Positions 47,590 through 59,700 of a stretch of DNA of 64,000 bases are shown in pieces (the first letter of the stretch is position 1; every line of letters begins with the position of its first letter). The stretch is from Astragalus membranaceus (lineage: Eukaryota; Streptophyta; Magnoliopsida; Fabales; Fabaceae), in the NCBI GenBank assembly GCA_039519185.1, contig CM076851.1, positions 96,593,531-96,657,530 of the forward strand. The letters are read 5' to 3'. A program made the position numbers and the translations under genes. The notes beneath the pieces were generated by a model. That model was given only the letters and a program-made list of their open reading frames with translations, had not been told where the DNA came from and searched no databases.

Positions 47590-49135
47590 CTAAGTGACTT
47601 TTAGACTAGACGGAGCCTTGACAATATTGAACATGACTTTGATGAAATTAAAGCTTTCTTCTAAGAGTGGTTTTGTAAAAAATATCAGCCAACATGATGC
47701 TGGGTATCAACAAAGGCTAATTCAACATCTTTCTTTTGAACTTGACCCCTAATAACATGATGCTTTATATCAATATGCTCGGATCTAGAATGTTGAATTG
47801 GATTCTTAGACAAATTTATAGCGCTTGTATTATCACAAAAGATAGGAATACTTGAGTAGTTTAGAGAGAAGTCCTCAAGTTAATTTCTGATCCACAAGAT
47901 TTCGGAGCAACAACATATTCAGCTTCTGTTGTGGATAAGGCTATTGTACTTTGCTTTCTGATCCACTTGTGCTCTTTATTTCAAGTTTGTCACCATAATC
48001 AGCATCACAGTATCCAACTAAGTCAAAATGAGTGTTCTTTCTACACCACAGACCAATGTTAGGAGTACCAACAAGATATCTAAATATTATTTTAACTACT
48101 GTGAAATGAGATTCCTTAAGTGCAGATTGAAACCTAGCACATAAACCTACTGAAAAGACTATGTCTGGTCTACTTGCAGTGAGATACAATGGGGATCCTA
48201 TCATACCTCTATATTATTTCTCAGATACAGGTGTTCCTTCTTCATCTTTTTCAAGACTAGAAGAATGGTGCATAGGTGTATCCATAATTTTGGCTTCACT
48301 CATATTATATTTCCTAAGAAGATCTCTGTCATACTTCTCTTGGGAAATGAAAATGCCTTTCTCTAATAGTTTGATTTGAAGACCAATAAAGTATCTCAAT
48401 TCCCCCATTAAACTCATTTCAAATTCACTCTTCATAAGTTTTCCAAAATCATTGCAAAGTTTTTCATTTGTTGCCCCAAAGATGATATCATCAACATAGA
48501 TTTGAACAATCAATAATTCATCTTTGTGGATTTTTCTGAAGAGTGTAACATCAATTTTGCCTCTTGAGAAACTATTTTTGATCAAAAAGGAACTAAGTCT
48601 CACATACAAAGCTCTTGGAGCTTGCTTGAGTACTATAGAGACTTAGTTAGTTTTAAAACTTGACTTGATTTCTTTTTATCAATAAAACCAAGAGGTTGGT
48701 GTACATACACCTCCTCATTTAGAAAACCATTCAAGAAGGCACCATTGACATCCATTTGAAATAGTTTAAAAATTGCTGTGAGTAGCATAAGGGAGAAGAA
48801 TTATAATAGCTTCTAATATAGCAACAGGTACAAAGGTTTCATCGTAATCAACACCTTCTTGTTGATTATATCCTTGAGCTACAAGTCATGCCTTGTTTCT
48901 AACAACCTTACCACTTTCATCCATTTTGTTTTTAAATACCCATCTTGTTCCAATGACTGATTGTTGTTTAGAAAAAGGTACCAGATTCCATACCTCATTT
49001 TTCTCAAACTGAGCAAGCTCTTATTGCATAGCTTCAACCCAAGATTTATCAACAATTGCTTCATTGATGTTTTTGGGTTCTATTTCTGAATTGAAAGGAC
49101 TTTGAGACTAAATGAGCTCCTAGTTCTAACTGGTT
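47590..49135 (-). pseudogene. SIRE-like Ty1/copia RT-RNase H remnant
   Basis: Read on the minus strand from about 49135: the RT start (SWVEAMQ, WNLVPFSKQQSVIGTRWVFKNKMDESG, NQQEGVDYDETFVP), the catalytic YVDDIIFGATN (about 48490), YFIGLQIKL, then YRGMIGSPLYLTASRPDIVF, and RNase H (YCDADY, CDNTSAINLSKNPIQHSRSEHIDIKHH). Stops and frame changes occur throughout. YLTASRPDIVFSVGLCARFQ and MDTPMHHSSSL suggest the SIRE/Maximus lineage. Gag, protease, integrase and both LTRs are not visible. Confidence 0.88.
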
Positions 49136-49240
49136 CTGAGGTTTCACCAATGATCTATTCTTGTGGGTGATCTACAACCATTTTCCAACTCCTAAGCAAT
49201 TAAGAAGCTTGTGTATATTGGGTTTGAGGATATTTTGGAT

Positions 49241-49352
49241 ACTTAGACGAATGAGGAGTGCAACTTATTTCTTGCTTCTCAGTATTCACTTTCTATACTT
49301 AGACGAATGAGGAGTGCAACTTATTTCTTGCTTCTCAATATTCACTTTCTCT
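49241..49352. repeat. 56-bp tandem duplication
   Basis: Two copies starting ACTTAGACGAATGAGGAGTG (49241 and 49297) differ at only a few bases. They lie just before the simple-repeat tract. Confidence 0.85.
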
Positions 49353-49366
49353 TTGTCTTTCTCTTT

Positions 49367-49692
49367 TTCTGTCTCATCATCATCGTCGCCGTCGTCGTCA
49401 TCACATCATCATCATCATCGTCGTCCTTCTTCTTCTTCTTCTTCTTCTTCTTCTTCTTCTTCTTCTTCTTCTTCTTCTTCTTCTTCTTCTTCTTCTTCTT
49501 CTTCTTCTTCTTCTTCTTCTTCTTCTTCTTCTTCTTCTTCTTCTTCTTCTTCTTCTTCTTCTTCTTCTTCTTCTTCTTCTTCTTCTTCTTCTTCTTCTTC
49601 GTCCTCCTCCTCCTTTTTCTTCTTCTACTTCTGCTTCTTCTCCTTCTTCTTCTCCTCCTCCTCCTTCTCCTTCTTCTTCTCCTTCTTCTCCT
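49367..49692. repeat. Compound trinucleotide tract with (CTT)n core
   Basis: A perfect CTT run of about 58 units (49426-49600) is flanked on the left by CAT/CGT-type triplets and on the right by TCC and CTT triplets. The ORFs of 120-150 residues across it are poly-Phe, poly-Ser, poly-Lys or poly-Arg artefacts. Confidence 0.95.
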
Positions 49693-50441
49693 CCACTTAC
49701 TTGCTCCCAAAGAAACTCCCTTTTCTTAGCAATAATACCCTTGGGTGCAAAAACCACCGCAGCTAAGCCCTCAGCCACTGGTTCCTCTGCCGAGACATCC
49801 AACTTCAGCAAGAAGAGGCATCCTCTAAGCAGTCTTGACATAAGGATTGAGCCTCACCATGACCTTGATATTCTCCAAAGGATTCTTCTTCAGTGTAGTC
49901 CTCTTAACCTTCCTCAACTAGGAATTTCCTATAAATTCTATATTGGCCTTAAAACTCCCCGAATTTTATCATAGTCAATGATCACCAGCAAATAAGAGCT
50001 CACCATCTTAGCCCTAGGAAAAACATACCCTTCTTTTTCTCAAGAAGCTTATCCTATTAATCACAGTTTGTCGAGGCTATCAATATTCCCTTTATGGCTG
50101 CTTACTCAGAAATAGTTTAGGAATATATAAGGGGTAGGAGAAATATAGGCTATTTCCTAGGTCATTGGCTTTTGCTTTGCTAGAAATTTGAACGAGATGG
50201 CCCATATAGACTCGGTTGAGCCCTCAACTTGGCTGAGGCCTACCTCGGCCAACAACTCGACAATTTCCAGGTGCTAACTGTATGCTTAGTTGAACTTGAC
50301 AATTATGTGTTTTATTAAAGGTACATTGAAATCATGAACAACTTTAACGTGTCCTACTTGAACACCACATTCTCCTTTTTCAGACTTATTGTCTTCCTCT
50401 TTACTCTTACTAAAATGGAAGTTCCGGAATAGGTTGCTCGT
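49693..50441. other. Unassigned sequence between simple repeat and Ogre LTR
   Basis: Short open frames exist on both strands (for example 49741-49974, plus), but none matches a family I recognise. On the minus strand 50100-50290 can be read as a broken peptide (AEVGLSQVEGSTESIWAISF) that might be transposon-derived. The last five bases, CTCGT (50437-50441), should be one copy of the Ogre target duplication. Confidence 0.35.
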
Positions 50442-50799
50442 TGTTGTACCCCGAAAAATCCCGTTTAGGGTTCTTCAATGTACAACGTAGAAAATTGTGA
50501 AGCCGCCACCAATATTTTAGTTTTTAGACCAAAACATTAGAAAAAAGTCTTTTACAAAAAGGCGGGTGGTCTTTTGAAAAATAGAGATATGGGTTCGGGG
50601 GTCGGTTAGGAATGGGGAAGGTATTAGCACCCCATTCCTCCTTTCTACTGAAAGGGAACCTCTAATTAAATTGTGTGGTTTTAAATGTTTGATTTGAAGA
50701 ACACCTAGATTTGCCTATTTTATTCTTATTTGAAGATGGATGGGAAATTAATGGAAAACTTACGTAAAGAGGGGAAAAAAGAGAGTTTTTTAGGAAAGA

Positions 50800-51338
50800 G
50801 CTCGACGGGGGGTAACGACCCGCTCCTACGTATCTCCTGGTACAATGGAGAACTCAGAGCTACGTAGTTCTGCCTTGGTTTTTGTTTTTTAACTTTTTAG
50901 GTGAGTTTTCGAAATAGGACGAGTACTAGCGAGTGATTAAACTAGCTAAGGCTATGGGTAATCACCGCTAAGTACTCAAAAGGAGTCGCTACCGCTAGTC
51001 AAACGAACTAAGGTTCTGGGTGACCGTTGGTAACAACTTGTTTTTATTTTCTTTTTGAAAGCTTTTTTTTGAAAAGGATTGATTTGTTTGATGACCAAAC
51101 TAGCAAAGGCTATGGGTGGTCATCGCTTATTGTTCTTTTTGGAGAAAGGACATCGATGTCAATAGCTAGACGAACTATGGTTCTGATTAGCTACTAACAA
51201 CAATGGGTTTGAAAACATTTTTTGTTTGTTTTGAAAATGGAGGTTTTTTATTGTTGTGAAAGTGAAGATTTTTTTGATGTGCTTGACGAGAACAAGTCTC
51301 GCTCCTACGTATCCCAAGTGGGAATCAAAGCAACGTAG
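50800..51338 (-). other. CTACGTA nested hairpins in Ogre LTR
   Basis: First copy: CTACGTA (50826) with TACGTAG (50861), inner stem TCTCC/GGAGA. Second copy: CTACGT (51305) with ACGTAG (51333), inner stem TCCCA/TGGGA, and a leading CGAGA/TCTCG stem (51287/51297). The two inner stems are different but both complementary. Confidence 0.78.
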
Positions 51339-51500
51339 TTCTTGGAGCGAGAAAAAGAAGCCTTGAAGAAGGTGTTTGAAAAAGGAAGGAACTTTCATGA
51401 TCAAACTAGCTAAGGCTATGGGTGATCCTTACTAGTTCACATGGCTTTTGGAAAAGGGAGAGCTTTCATGATCAAACTAGCTAAGGCTATGGGTGATCAT
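50921..51500 (-). other. Constant-loop hairpins in Ogre LTR
   Basis: Six modules have a 19-base loop, usually AACTAGCTAAGGCTATGGG. The best has an 18-base-pair arm with two single-base bulges (50921-50977). Others have arms GATGACCA/TGGTCATC (51090-51124), TAGCTA/TAGCTA (51163-51193), GATCA/TGATC (51399-51427) and ATGATCA/TGATCAT (51468-51500). A degenerate copy lies near 50991-51034. Confidence 0.8.
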
Positions 51501-52319
51501 TACTTGCTCACATTGTTTTTATGGGTTTTAAATTGATTGAGTGCAAATGCAAAAAATGTTTTTAATTACGAATGCAAAAGGTTTTTGAAAATGGAAGTTG
51601 TTACTAATGAGTGACAAACTTGTTTTTTGAACTTGAGTGCTAAAAGTTTTGAAACTGTAGATGTTACTAACGAGTAACGAATTGTCTTTCACATGCGACA
51701 TGGTTTTGAGGTTTGAAGTGTTACTATCGAGCAGCAATAAGTCTATGACTTTACAAAGTCTTGGCGAAAATCAAAACAAACAAGTTGTGAACACCAATTC
51801 AACACTTTCAAGCACAATGAGCACACAAGTAATGAATGCAAAGCATGTAAGTAAATGATGCAAGTAGTTGAATCACTTTCAAGTAATCTTCAACGCTTGG
51901 GGCATGCACTAGGCATTAGTGTTGAATCACATTACTAAATCATCAACAAGAGACAAGTAATTAACTATGCAAATGAAACACAAAGGGATTGATTCATTTT
52001 GGGTGATCTCCCCTACTTGGGATATGCACTAGGCATAAGCATTTGGATCACATCACCCAATCATCAACAAGAGGTAAGTGATTAAACATGATGTGATATG
52101 CAAATAGTGAAACAAGTGTGAATGCAAGTGAAAATATTTTAATGAGAGGTGAAAGGTGAATGGTAAAAAGTGAATGGTAAAATCTTTTTGTATTTTTGAG
52201 TAAAGAGTTAATGAATGAGGTAAAAACTTGTGGTAAGAAGTGAAAAGTAAGAATGAAAATGTTTTCAACTTTTTGGTAATTTTTTTAAGTGAATAGTAAA
52301 GTACATTGGTAAATAGTTA

Positions 52320-53090
52320 AAAAAAACACACAAATAAGTTGAATCACCTAGAGCAATCCTCCCACTTTGAGCAAAGTGCACTAGGCACTAGTGGGAATCA
52401 ACTTGCCTATCATCAACAATGGACAATAAGCAAATGAAAATGCAAAGATTAAATAAACACACAAATAAGTTGAATCACCTAGAGCAATCCTACCACTTTG
52501 AGCAAAGTGCACTAGGCACTAGTGGGAATCAACTTGCCTATCATCAACAATGAACAATAAGCAAATGAAAATGCAAAGATTAAATAAACACACAAATAAG
52601 TTGAATCACCTAGAGCAATCCTCCCACTTTGAGCAAAGTGCACTAGGCACTAGTGGGAATCATCTTGCCTATCATCAACAATGAACAATAAGCAAATGAA
52701 AATGCAAAGATTAAATAAACACACAACTAAGTTGAATCACCTAGAGCAATCCTCCCACTTTGAGCAAAGTGCACTAGGCACTAGTGGGAATCAACTTGCC
52801 TATCATCAACAATGAACAATAAGCAAATGAAAATGCACACAACTAAGTTGAATCACCTAGAGCAATCCTCCCACTTTGAGCAAAGTGCACTAGGCACTAG
52901 TGGGAATCAACTTGCCTATCATCAACAATGGACAATAAGCAAATGAAAATGCAAAGATTAAATAAACACACAAATAAGTTGAATCACCTAGAGCAATCCT
53001 CCCACTTTAAGCAAAGTGCACTAGGCACTAGTGGGAATCAACTTGCCTATCATCAACAATTTACAACAAGCAAATTAAGACACAAAAATG
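52320..53090. repeat. 131-bp tandem repeat in Ogre LTR
   Basis: Six near-identical units start GTTGAATCACCTAGAGCAAT at 52338, 52469, 52600, 52731, 52847 and 52978. The fourth unit is 15 bases short, giving a 116 spacing. More diverged units flank them (near 51867, 51999 and 53115). Confidence 0.93.
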
Positions 53091-55115
53091 AATGGACACA
53101 TAAACTAAATTTAGTCATTTCTAGCAATCTTCACCACTTAGGTTAAGGTGCACTAGGCACTAGTGGGAATCATATTGCTAAATCATCAAACAACAAAAGT
53201 AACGTTTAACACTAAAAATGAAATACTAATAACAAGATTAAACATCACTAACAAAGAACAACAACAAAATCAACTTAGAAATATTTTTAGATCTATAAGC
53301 ATGTGAACCAAAGGAAACATAGATCCACATTTTATTTAATAAAGAAAATAACAAAATTAACACAAAGCAACATAGATCTATTTTTTGCCAAGGATTTATA
53401 TGATTAAGCAAGGAAGCACAACAAAATCATATCAACCCTAATTTTTTCATGATATGCGAAAATGCTAGAGCCCATAGACAACAAATTATTTATGAAATCT
53501 AGTGCATAATATGTAAGGATGCAAGAATAACTCCTTCAAGGCCAAGGACCCATCTCAAACACCCAAAGCTCCCTAAGTCTTTGTCAAAATGTTTGAAATG
53601 GATCCTCAAAGCAAACAACAATCAAGAAGGAGTTTGGAGTAGAGGAGAAATTATGCAAGAAAATTAAATATGAGGTGCAAAGCTTCAAGGATTACCTCAA
53701 AGCTACAATGAAATGAAGAAGGAGATGATAAACTCAAAAACTACTAGCCCTTAGCAATTTGATGATGCAACCTTGAAGAGAATGGAAGGAAAGATGGTGA
53801 TCTAACAAGAAAATGGATGATTGATGGTGAAAAATTGAAGGATGAAGGAGAGGTATGGTTAGGTGGCTACGGTTTTGGGGGGTGAGAGAGGGAGAGGAGA
53901 TGTGCTAGGGTTTTGTGTAGGAGAATGAGAGGGTTATGAGAAGCAAAAAGAGAATCACCTTAGGTGTGGGAATGAGGGAGTATTTATAGGATGAAATTAG
54001 GTCTAAGGGTAGTTTAGTCTTTGTGATTTTGATGTGCTCTAGGATTGAGTTTTGATTTTGAATGGAGGGTGGAGATGCATCATCACATGGATTGAGGGTG
54101 TTGAAGAAACACAAAAATGTGAGAGATATGGAGAGTGGGGGGGCGAAATTTAGAGGAAAGAAAAAGGAAAAGAAAAATGAATTTCTTATTTTAGAAGAGA
54201 TATTTTATGTGAAGTAGGGTTAAGGGCATTTTGGGGGAGAATTGTTACCAAAGAGGGAACTTTGGGTTTTCTTATGAATAGGTTAGTGTAAGTGAGTGGA
54301 GTAATTTACCAAAGAGGGTATAATGGAAGAGTGTGGAAGAAATTGGAGAGAGAGAGAGAGAATTCGTAGGTGGGGGGATAAGGAGAAAAAAAAACTTGTT
54401 TTTTTGGTATTTTGTCTTATTGAAGACACTTCCCTTTTTTGTTTTTGAAATTGAAATTTTTGGGCATGGGAAATAATGGGAATGCAACTATTGAAAATGT
54501 GTCACATGCTTTTGGGCAACATAAAATATTCCCTCTAGTCACCTATGACAATAAAAATTGTCACTTAAAAATTGAGGAATATTTAATGGTCCCTTTTTAT
54601 TTTTCTATGCACTAAAAATGAAAAAATACATTTTTAATTATTCTGACTAGGGTTTTCTTCCTAAAAAATTGTACAAAAATTATCCTTGATAGAATAAAAA
54701 TGTACTTTTTGATGATGTGCATTTTTGGCGAGAAAATCATCTTTTGCGAAAAATGACCAAAATGCCCTTTTGATCATTAGAACCCTAATCCTTGTTCAAA
54801 ATGCATTTTCTTTTCAAGAATTACTTCAAAACTCTAAAATGGCCCTAAAATCTAAAATGTATGCAAGAAATGATTTTTTTTTGCTGAGAAATGTCTCATT
54901 TTTCGAAAATGACCAAAATGCCCTTGGTCTTGAAAAACTCTGAAAATGCTATAAAAGGCAATGCAATGCATCCCTAATCCTAAGATGACTTTCAAAACTT
55001 TGAAATGCATGAATGATGGTCTTCATGACATTATGAATGAATGCTAAACCTTAACTTACTTATTTTGTTTGAAAATTAGGGTTTCGACCTAGGCGGACAA
55101 AATTAGGGTATGACA

Positions 55116-55128
55116 GCTGCCCCTCTTT
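55116..55128 (-). other. Ogre polypurine tract
   Basis: Minus-strand AAAGAGGGGCAGC stands directly before the LTR start TGTCATACCC. Confidence 0.85.
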
Positions 55129-56731
55129 ATTTGGATTTTGACAAGGAATATGGATTGGCCGAAACATATTCCGAGGCAAAATATAAATAAAGAATTCAGA
55201 AATTATACTGATTTTGTCTGCTTGGGAAAACCCGAATTTTCTCTCCCTTTTTTTTTTACTTAAATGAAATGCCCGCCCTCAAAAAGCAGGAAATAAAGCT
55301 ATAAATAAAGCAGTAAAGAAAGTAACCTGGATGGACACTTGGGTCCTGAAGGGATGCTTGGATCCTGAATGAACACTGGGGTTCTGAAGGGACGCTGGGG
55401 TCCTGAATTCGGAGGTTGCCTAAAAACCTTCTAACGGACTCTTGTTGAGTCCGAGCTTAGGGGTGGCCTTCTCGAGCGGCCGATCAACATCAGGTCCGGA
55501 ACTGATTTGATCAAAGGATGTCCATTATGCCTTAGGTTGACATAACTAATCCGAAGGACTTGACGAAGTCTGATGGATCCATCGCGTGCTCGTACACGAT
55601 GTTGTGATCTGGATTGATGGAGTTTACTAACTCTGGGTTGATGGAGTTTACTAACTCAGTGCTGATGGAGATTTTCTAAAAAAAATGATATTTTGGGGGG
55701 CCCTCTGGTCCGAAGTAACTTCTTTGGATTGTGCATGAAATGCATGCATTTGGGTATTTGGATGCACATGAATGCAATGATTGATTTTGGTGGGATGCTT
55801 TTTCTGCTATTTCTTCGCTCTTCTGAGATACAAATTGAAAGTGTAATGCACTACTGTTTGATGCCATGAAGCGATGAATGGTATGAATGGTATGAGAATG
55901 ATGAATGATATGAAGATGGTGTGTTCTTTTTATGTTCCGTTTTCTGCAATTCTTCTGTCTTTGTTTATGCTGTTTGTTTTCTTTAAACAGCTTTCTTTTT
56001 TCTGCTTGTTTATTTTTTGTTTATTCTGTTTGCTTTGAGCAGCTTTCTGTTTTCTGCTTATTTGTTTTTTTTTTGGCACTCTTTTGCTGGTTAAATCACT
56101 CTACTGGACGAATGCTGTCTCGGGACAGCGATTACACAAGGACTGCGCATCGAATTGTCACAACTGCTTTGTTTACAGCTTTATTCATTTGGGAAATCAT
56201 TTCTTTCTGTATTTTCAAAGATTTCGTAATGATCCTGTAATGCTATGAATGTACACATGTTTTGCAATTCAATTTCATCAACCATAAAAATCATTATTTT
56301 GAAAGAAACCGAATAGAAGAAAGCAAAGACACGAAAAGCACATATATGGAAGAAAAGTTGGACTTTTATTGATATAGAAATTGGACGCGCAGAAAGTCAC
56401 GCCAATTGAAAGTACATTATGATTTTCTTTTAAACTGAAAAAAATACAAGCAAAAAGAACAGATCTTGTAATTTTCATCTCTGAAGTAACGGTGCCCACC
56501 GTCCATACTCATAACTTTGACCAACCTCTTATTCAAACCTTTGGGAGTACTGGTTGCCTTTTTTTCTTTTTTCAAGTCCAACTTTTCTGACCCTAATTTT
56601 TGCCTGGATCGCCCTTTGCGGGTTTTCAATCCATCGGGTCGCTCTGATTTTGCCTAGGCCGCCCTTTGCGGGTTTTCAACCTAGCGAGCTAATTCTTGCT
56701 TGGCTCATCTTTCTCTTTTTTATTTATTTCT
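55129..56731 (-). other. Ogre 3' untranslated region
   Basis: About 1.6 kb between the integrase stop and the polypurine tract. It has a few short imperfect duplications (for example near 55350-55400 and 56600-56680) and no supported gene. Confidence 0.75.
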
Positions 56732-59700
56732 TTAGGCATAAAACTTCTTGACAGCATCTGAGTTTACTGGATTCGGGATCTCATCTCCATCCATGTTTGC
56801 CAGAATCAAAGCTCCTCCTGAGAATGCCTTCTTCACCACGTAAGGTCCTTCATACTTTGGAGCCCATTTGCCCCTGGGGTCTGTCTGGATCGGCAAGATC
56901 TTCTTGAGCACCAGATCTCCCTTATTGAATTCACGGGGACGAACCTTCTTGTCAAAAGCGGTTTTCATCCTTTGCTGATATAACTGCCCATGACACAAAG
57001 CTGAGATTCTCTTTTCCTCAATGAGATTTAACTGATCTAAGCGAACTTGCGCCCACTCTGCTTCTTCCAGCTTGGCTTCCATGATCACTCGGAGAGAGGG
57101 TATCTCAACTTCAATGGGGAGGACTGCCTCTGACCCGTATACCAGAGAGAAAGGAGTTGCCCCGGTCGACGTACGTACTGAAGTACGGCAACCGTGCAAA
57201 GCGAAAGGAAGCATCTCATGCCAATCCTTATAGGTGACCACCATCTTCTGCACAATCCTCTTGATGTTCTTGTTGGCTGCTTCAACTGCCCCATTCATCT
57301 TGGGCCTGTAGGGGGAAGAATTATGATGCTGGATTTTGAACTCTGCGCACAGATTTTTCATCATCTTGCTGTTCAGGTTGCTGCCGTTATCAGTGATGAT
57401 CTTGTTAGGGAGACCATAACGGCAAATCAGATCTCTCTTCACAAACTTGGCAACCACTGCGCTAGTTACACTAGAATATGAGGCAGCTTCAACCCACTTC
57501 GTGAAATAGTCAATGGCGACCAAGATAAAGCGATGCCCGTTTGATGCTTTGGGTTCAATGGGACCAATGACATCCATTCCCCACATTGAAAATGGCCAGG
57601 ACGCAGTCATAACATTCAACTTGGCAGGCGGCACATGGACATGATCAGCATAAATTTGGCATTTATGGCACTTTCGAACAAAACTGTAGCAATCACCTTC
57701 CATCTGTAACCAGTAATAGCCAGCTCTCAAGATTTTTCTAGCCATGGTAGGCGCATTTGAATGAGTTCCGAATGAGCCTTCATGTACCTCCCTCATAATC
57801 TTTACAGACTCTTCTGCTGTCACACATCTGAGGAGTACCAAGTCATGATTTCTCTTGTAAAGGACGTCTCCACTCAAGAAGAAACCTGCTGACAACCTCC
57901 TAAGTGTTCTCTTGTCATTTTCTGTAATTCCGGGAGGGTACTCTCTGTTTGTGATGTACTGCTTGATGTCATGGTACCAAGGCTTATTATCTGATTCCTC
58001 TTCGACTGCCATACAGTAATGATATGCAGGTAGACCTCTGTGCTGAATTCTAACAGTCGTCAGGCTTTTGTCACAGCTGACGTTGAACATTGATGATAAG
58101 GTTGCCAAAGCATCTGCCAATTGATTCTCACTGCGGGGTATGTGCTGGAAAGTGATTTCCTCAAAAGGCTTGATTAATTCTTGAATATAGTCACGGTAAG
58201 GAATCAAATCAGGATTTCTTGTTTCCCAATCTCCTTTCACCTGGTGGACAACCAGAGCTGAATCTCCATACACGTTGAGCCTTTTGACTTTCCAATCGAG
58301 GGCTGCTTGAATACCTAGGATACACGCCTCATATTCTGCAATATTGTTTGTGACGTAGAAGCTTAGTCTGGCAGTAAACGGTATGAAGCGGTTGTCTGGA
58401 GAGATCAGTACTGCTCCGACCCCGTGCCCCCACATGTTAGAGGCACCATCGAACAATACTCTCCACCTTTCATCATCTTGAGATTTTCCTTCGTCAAATA
58501 ATGCCATAATGTCCTCATCTGGGAATTCACATTGCATTGATTGGTAATCATCAACCGGTTGGTGTGCCAAGTAGTCTGCTAGTGTACTACCTTTGATTGC
58601 CTTCTGTGTTACATATACAAGGTCATACTCCGACAGAAGCATCTGCCAACGAGCAATTCTACCGGTAAGCGCAGGTTTCTCGAATATGTACTTGATCGGA
58701 TCCATTTTGGATACCAACCAGGTAGTGTGACTCAGCATATATTGTCTCAACCGATGCGCAGCCCAAGCTAAAGCACAACAAGTTTTCTCCAATGGTGAAT
58801 ACCTTGTCTCACAGTCTGTGAATTTCTTGCTCAAGTAGTAGATCGCATGCTCTTTCTTTCCTGACTCATCCTGTTGCCCCAGCACGCAACCCATAGAACT
58901 ATCTAGTACAGTGAGGTATAGAATGAGAGGCCTTCCAGGCACAGGTGGCATTAGGACTGGTGGATTTTGCAGGTACACTTTGATTTTCTCAAATGCTTCT
59001 TGACATTTATCATTCCACTTTACCTCTTGGTCTTTGCACAGTAGCTTGAAAATTGGTTCGCAAGTTGCAGTCAACTGGAAGATGAATCGAGAGATGTAAT
59101 TCAGTCTTCCCAAGAAACCACGGACTTCTTTTTCTGTCTTAGGCGCTGGCATCTCCAGAATTGCTCGCACTTTGCCCGGGTCTACCTCAATTCCTTTCTG
59201 GCTAACGATGAAACCCAACAACTTTCCTGACCTAACCCCGAAGGTGCACTTGGCTGGATTCAACCTGAGTTTGTATTTTCTGAGACGTTCGAACAGCTTC
59301 TGTAGGTTAACCACATGCTCTTCATCAGTCTTTGATTTGGCAATCATATCATCCACATAGACCTCAATCTCCTTATGCATCATGTCATGGAATAAGGCTA
59401 CCATTGCTCTTTGGTAGGTTGCCCCGGCGTTCTTCAACCCGAAAGGCATAACCTTGTAACAGAAAGTTCCCCAAGGAGTTATAAAAGTGGTCTTCTCCAT
59501 ATCCTCTGGAGCCGTTTTGATTTGATTATAGCCTGAATATCCATCCATGAAGGAGAACATTGAATGCCGAGCAGTGCTGTCCACCAAGACATCGATATGA
59601 GGTAGAGGGAAATCATCTTTAGGGCTTGCCCTATTCAAGTCACGGTAATCTACACACATTCGAACCTTCCCATCTTTCTTAGGAACTGGGACAATATTGG

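Larger units (their letters stand above)
50442..55115 (-). repeat. Ogre 3' LTR
   Basis: 4674 bp, TGTTGTACCCC to GGGTATGACA on the plus strand. In the sense direction it holds AT-rich sequence, the 131-bp tandem repeats (52320-53090), the hairpin region (51500-50810) and a conserved block at the 3' end (50670-50590) with CCTTTC/GAAAGG at 50640-50655. Small ORFs inside are not called. Confidence 0.94.

Noticed and set aside
49307..49841. Long poly-Phe, poly-Ser, poly-Lys and poly-Arg ORFs
   Set aside because: They are translations of the CTT tract in different frames, without codon or domain support.
52320..53090. CRISPR-like look of evenly spaced repeats
   Set aside because: The units are directly adjacent 131-bp tandem copies with no unique spacers, inside a plant LTR. 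There are no cas genes.
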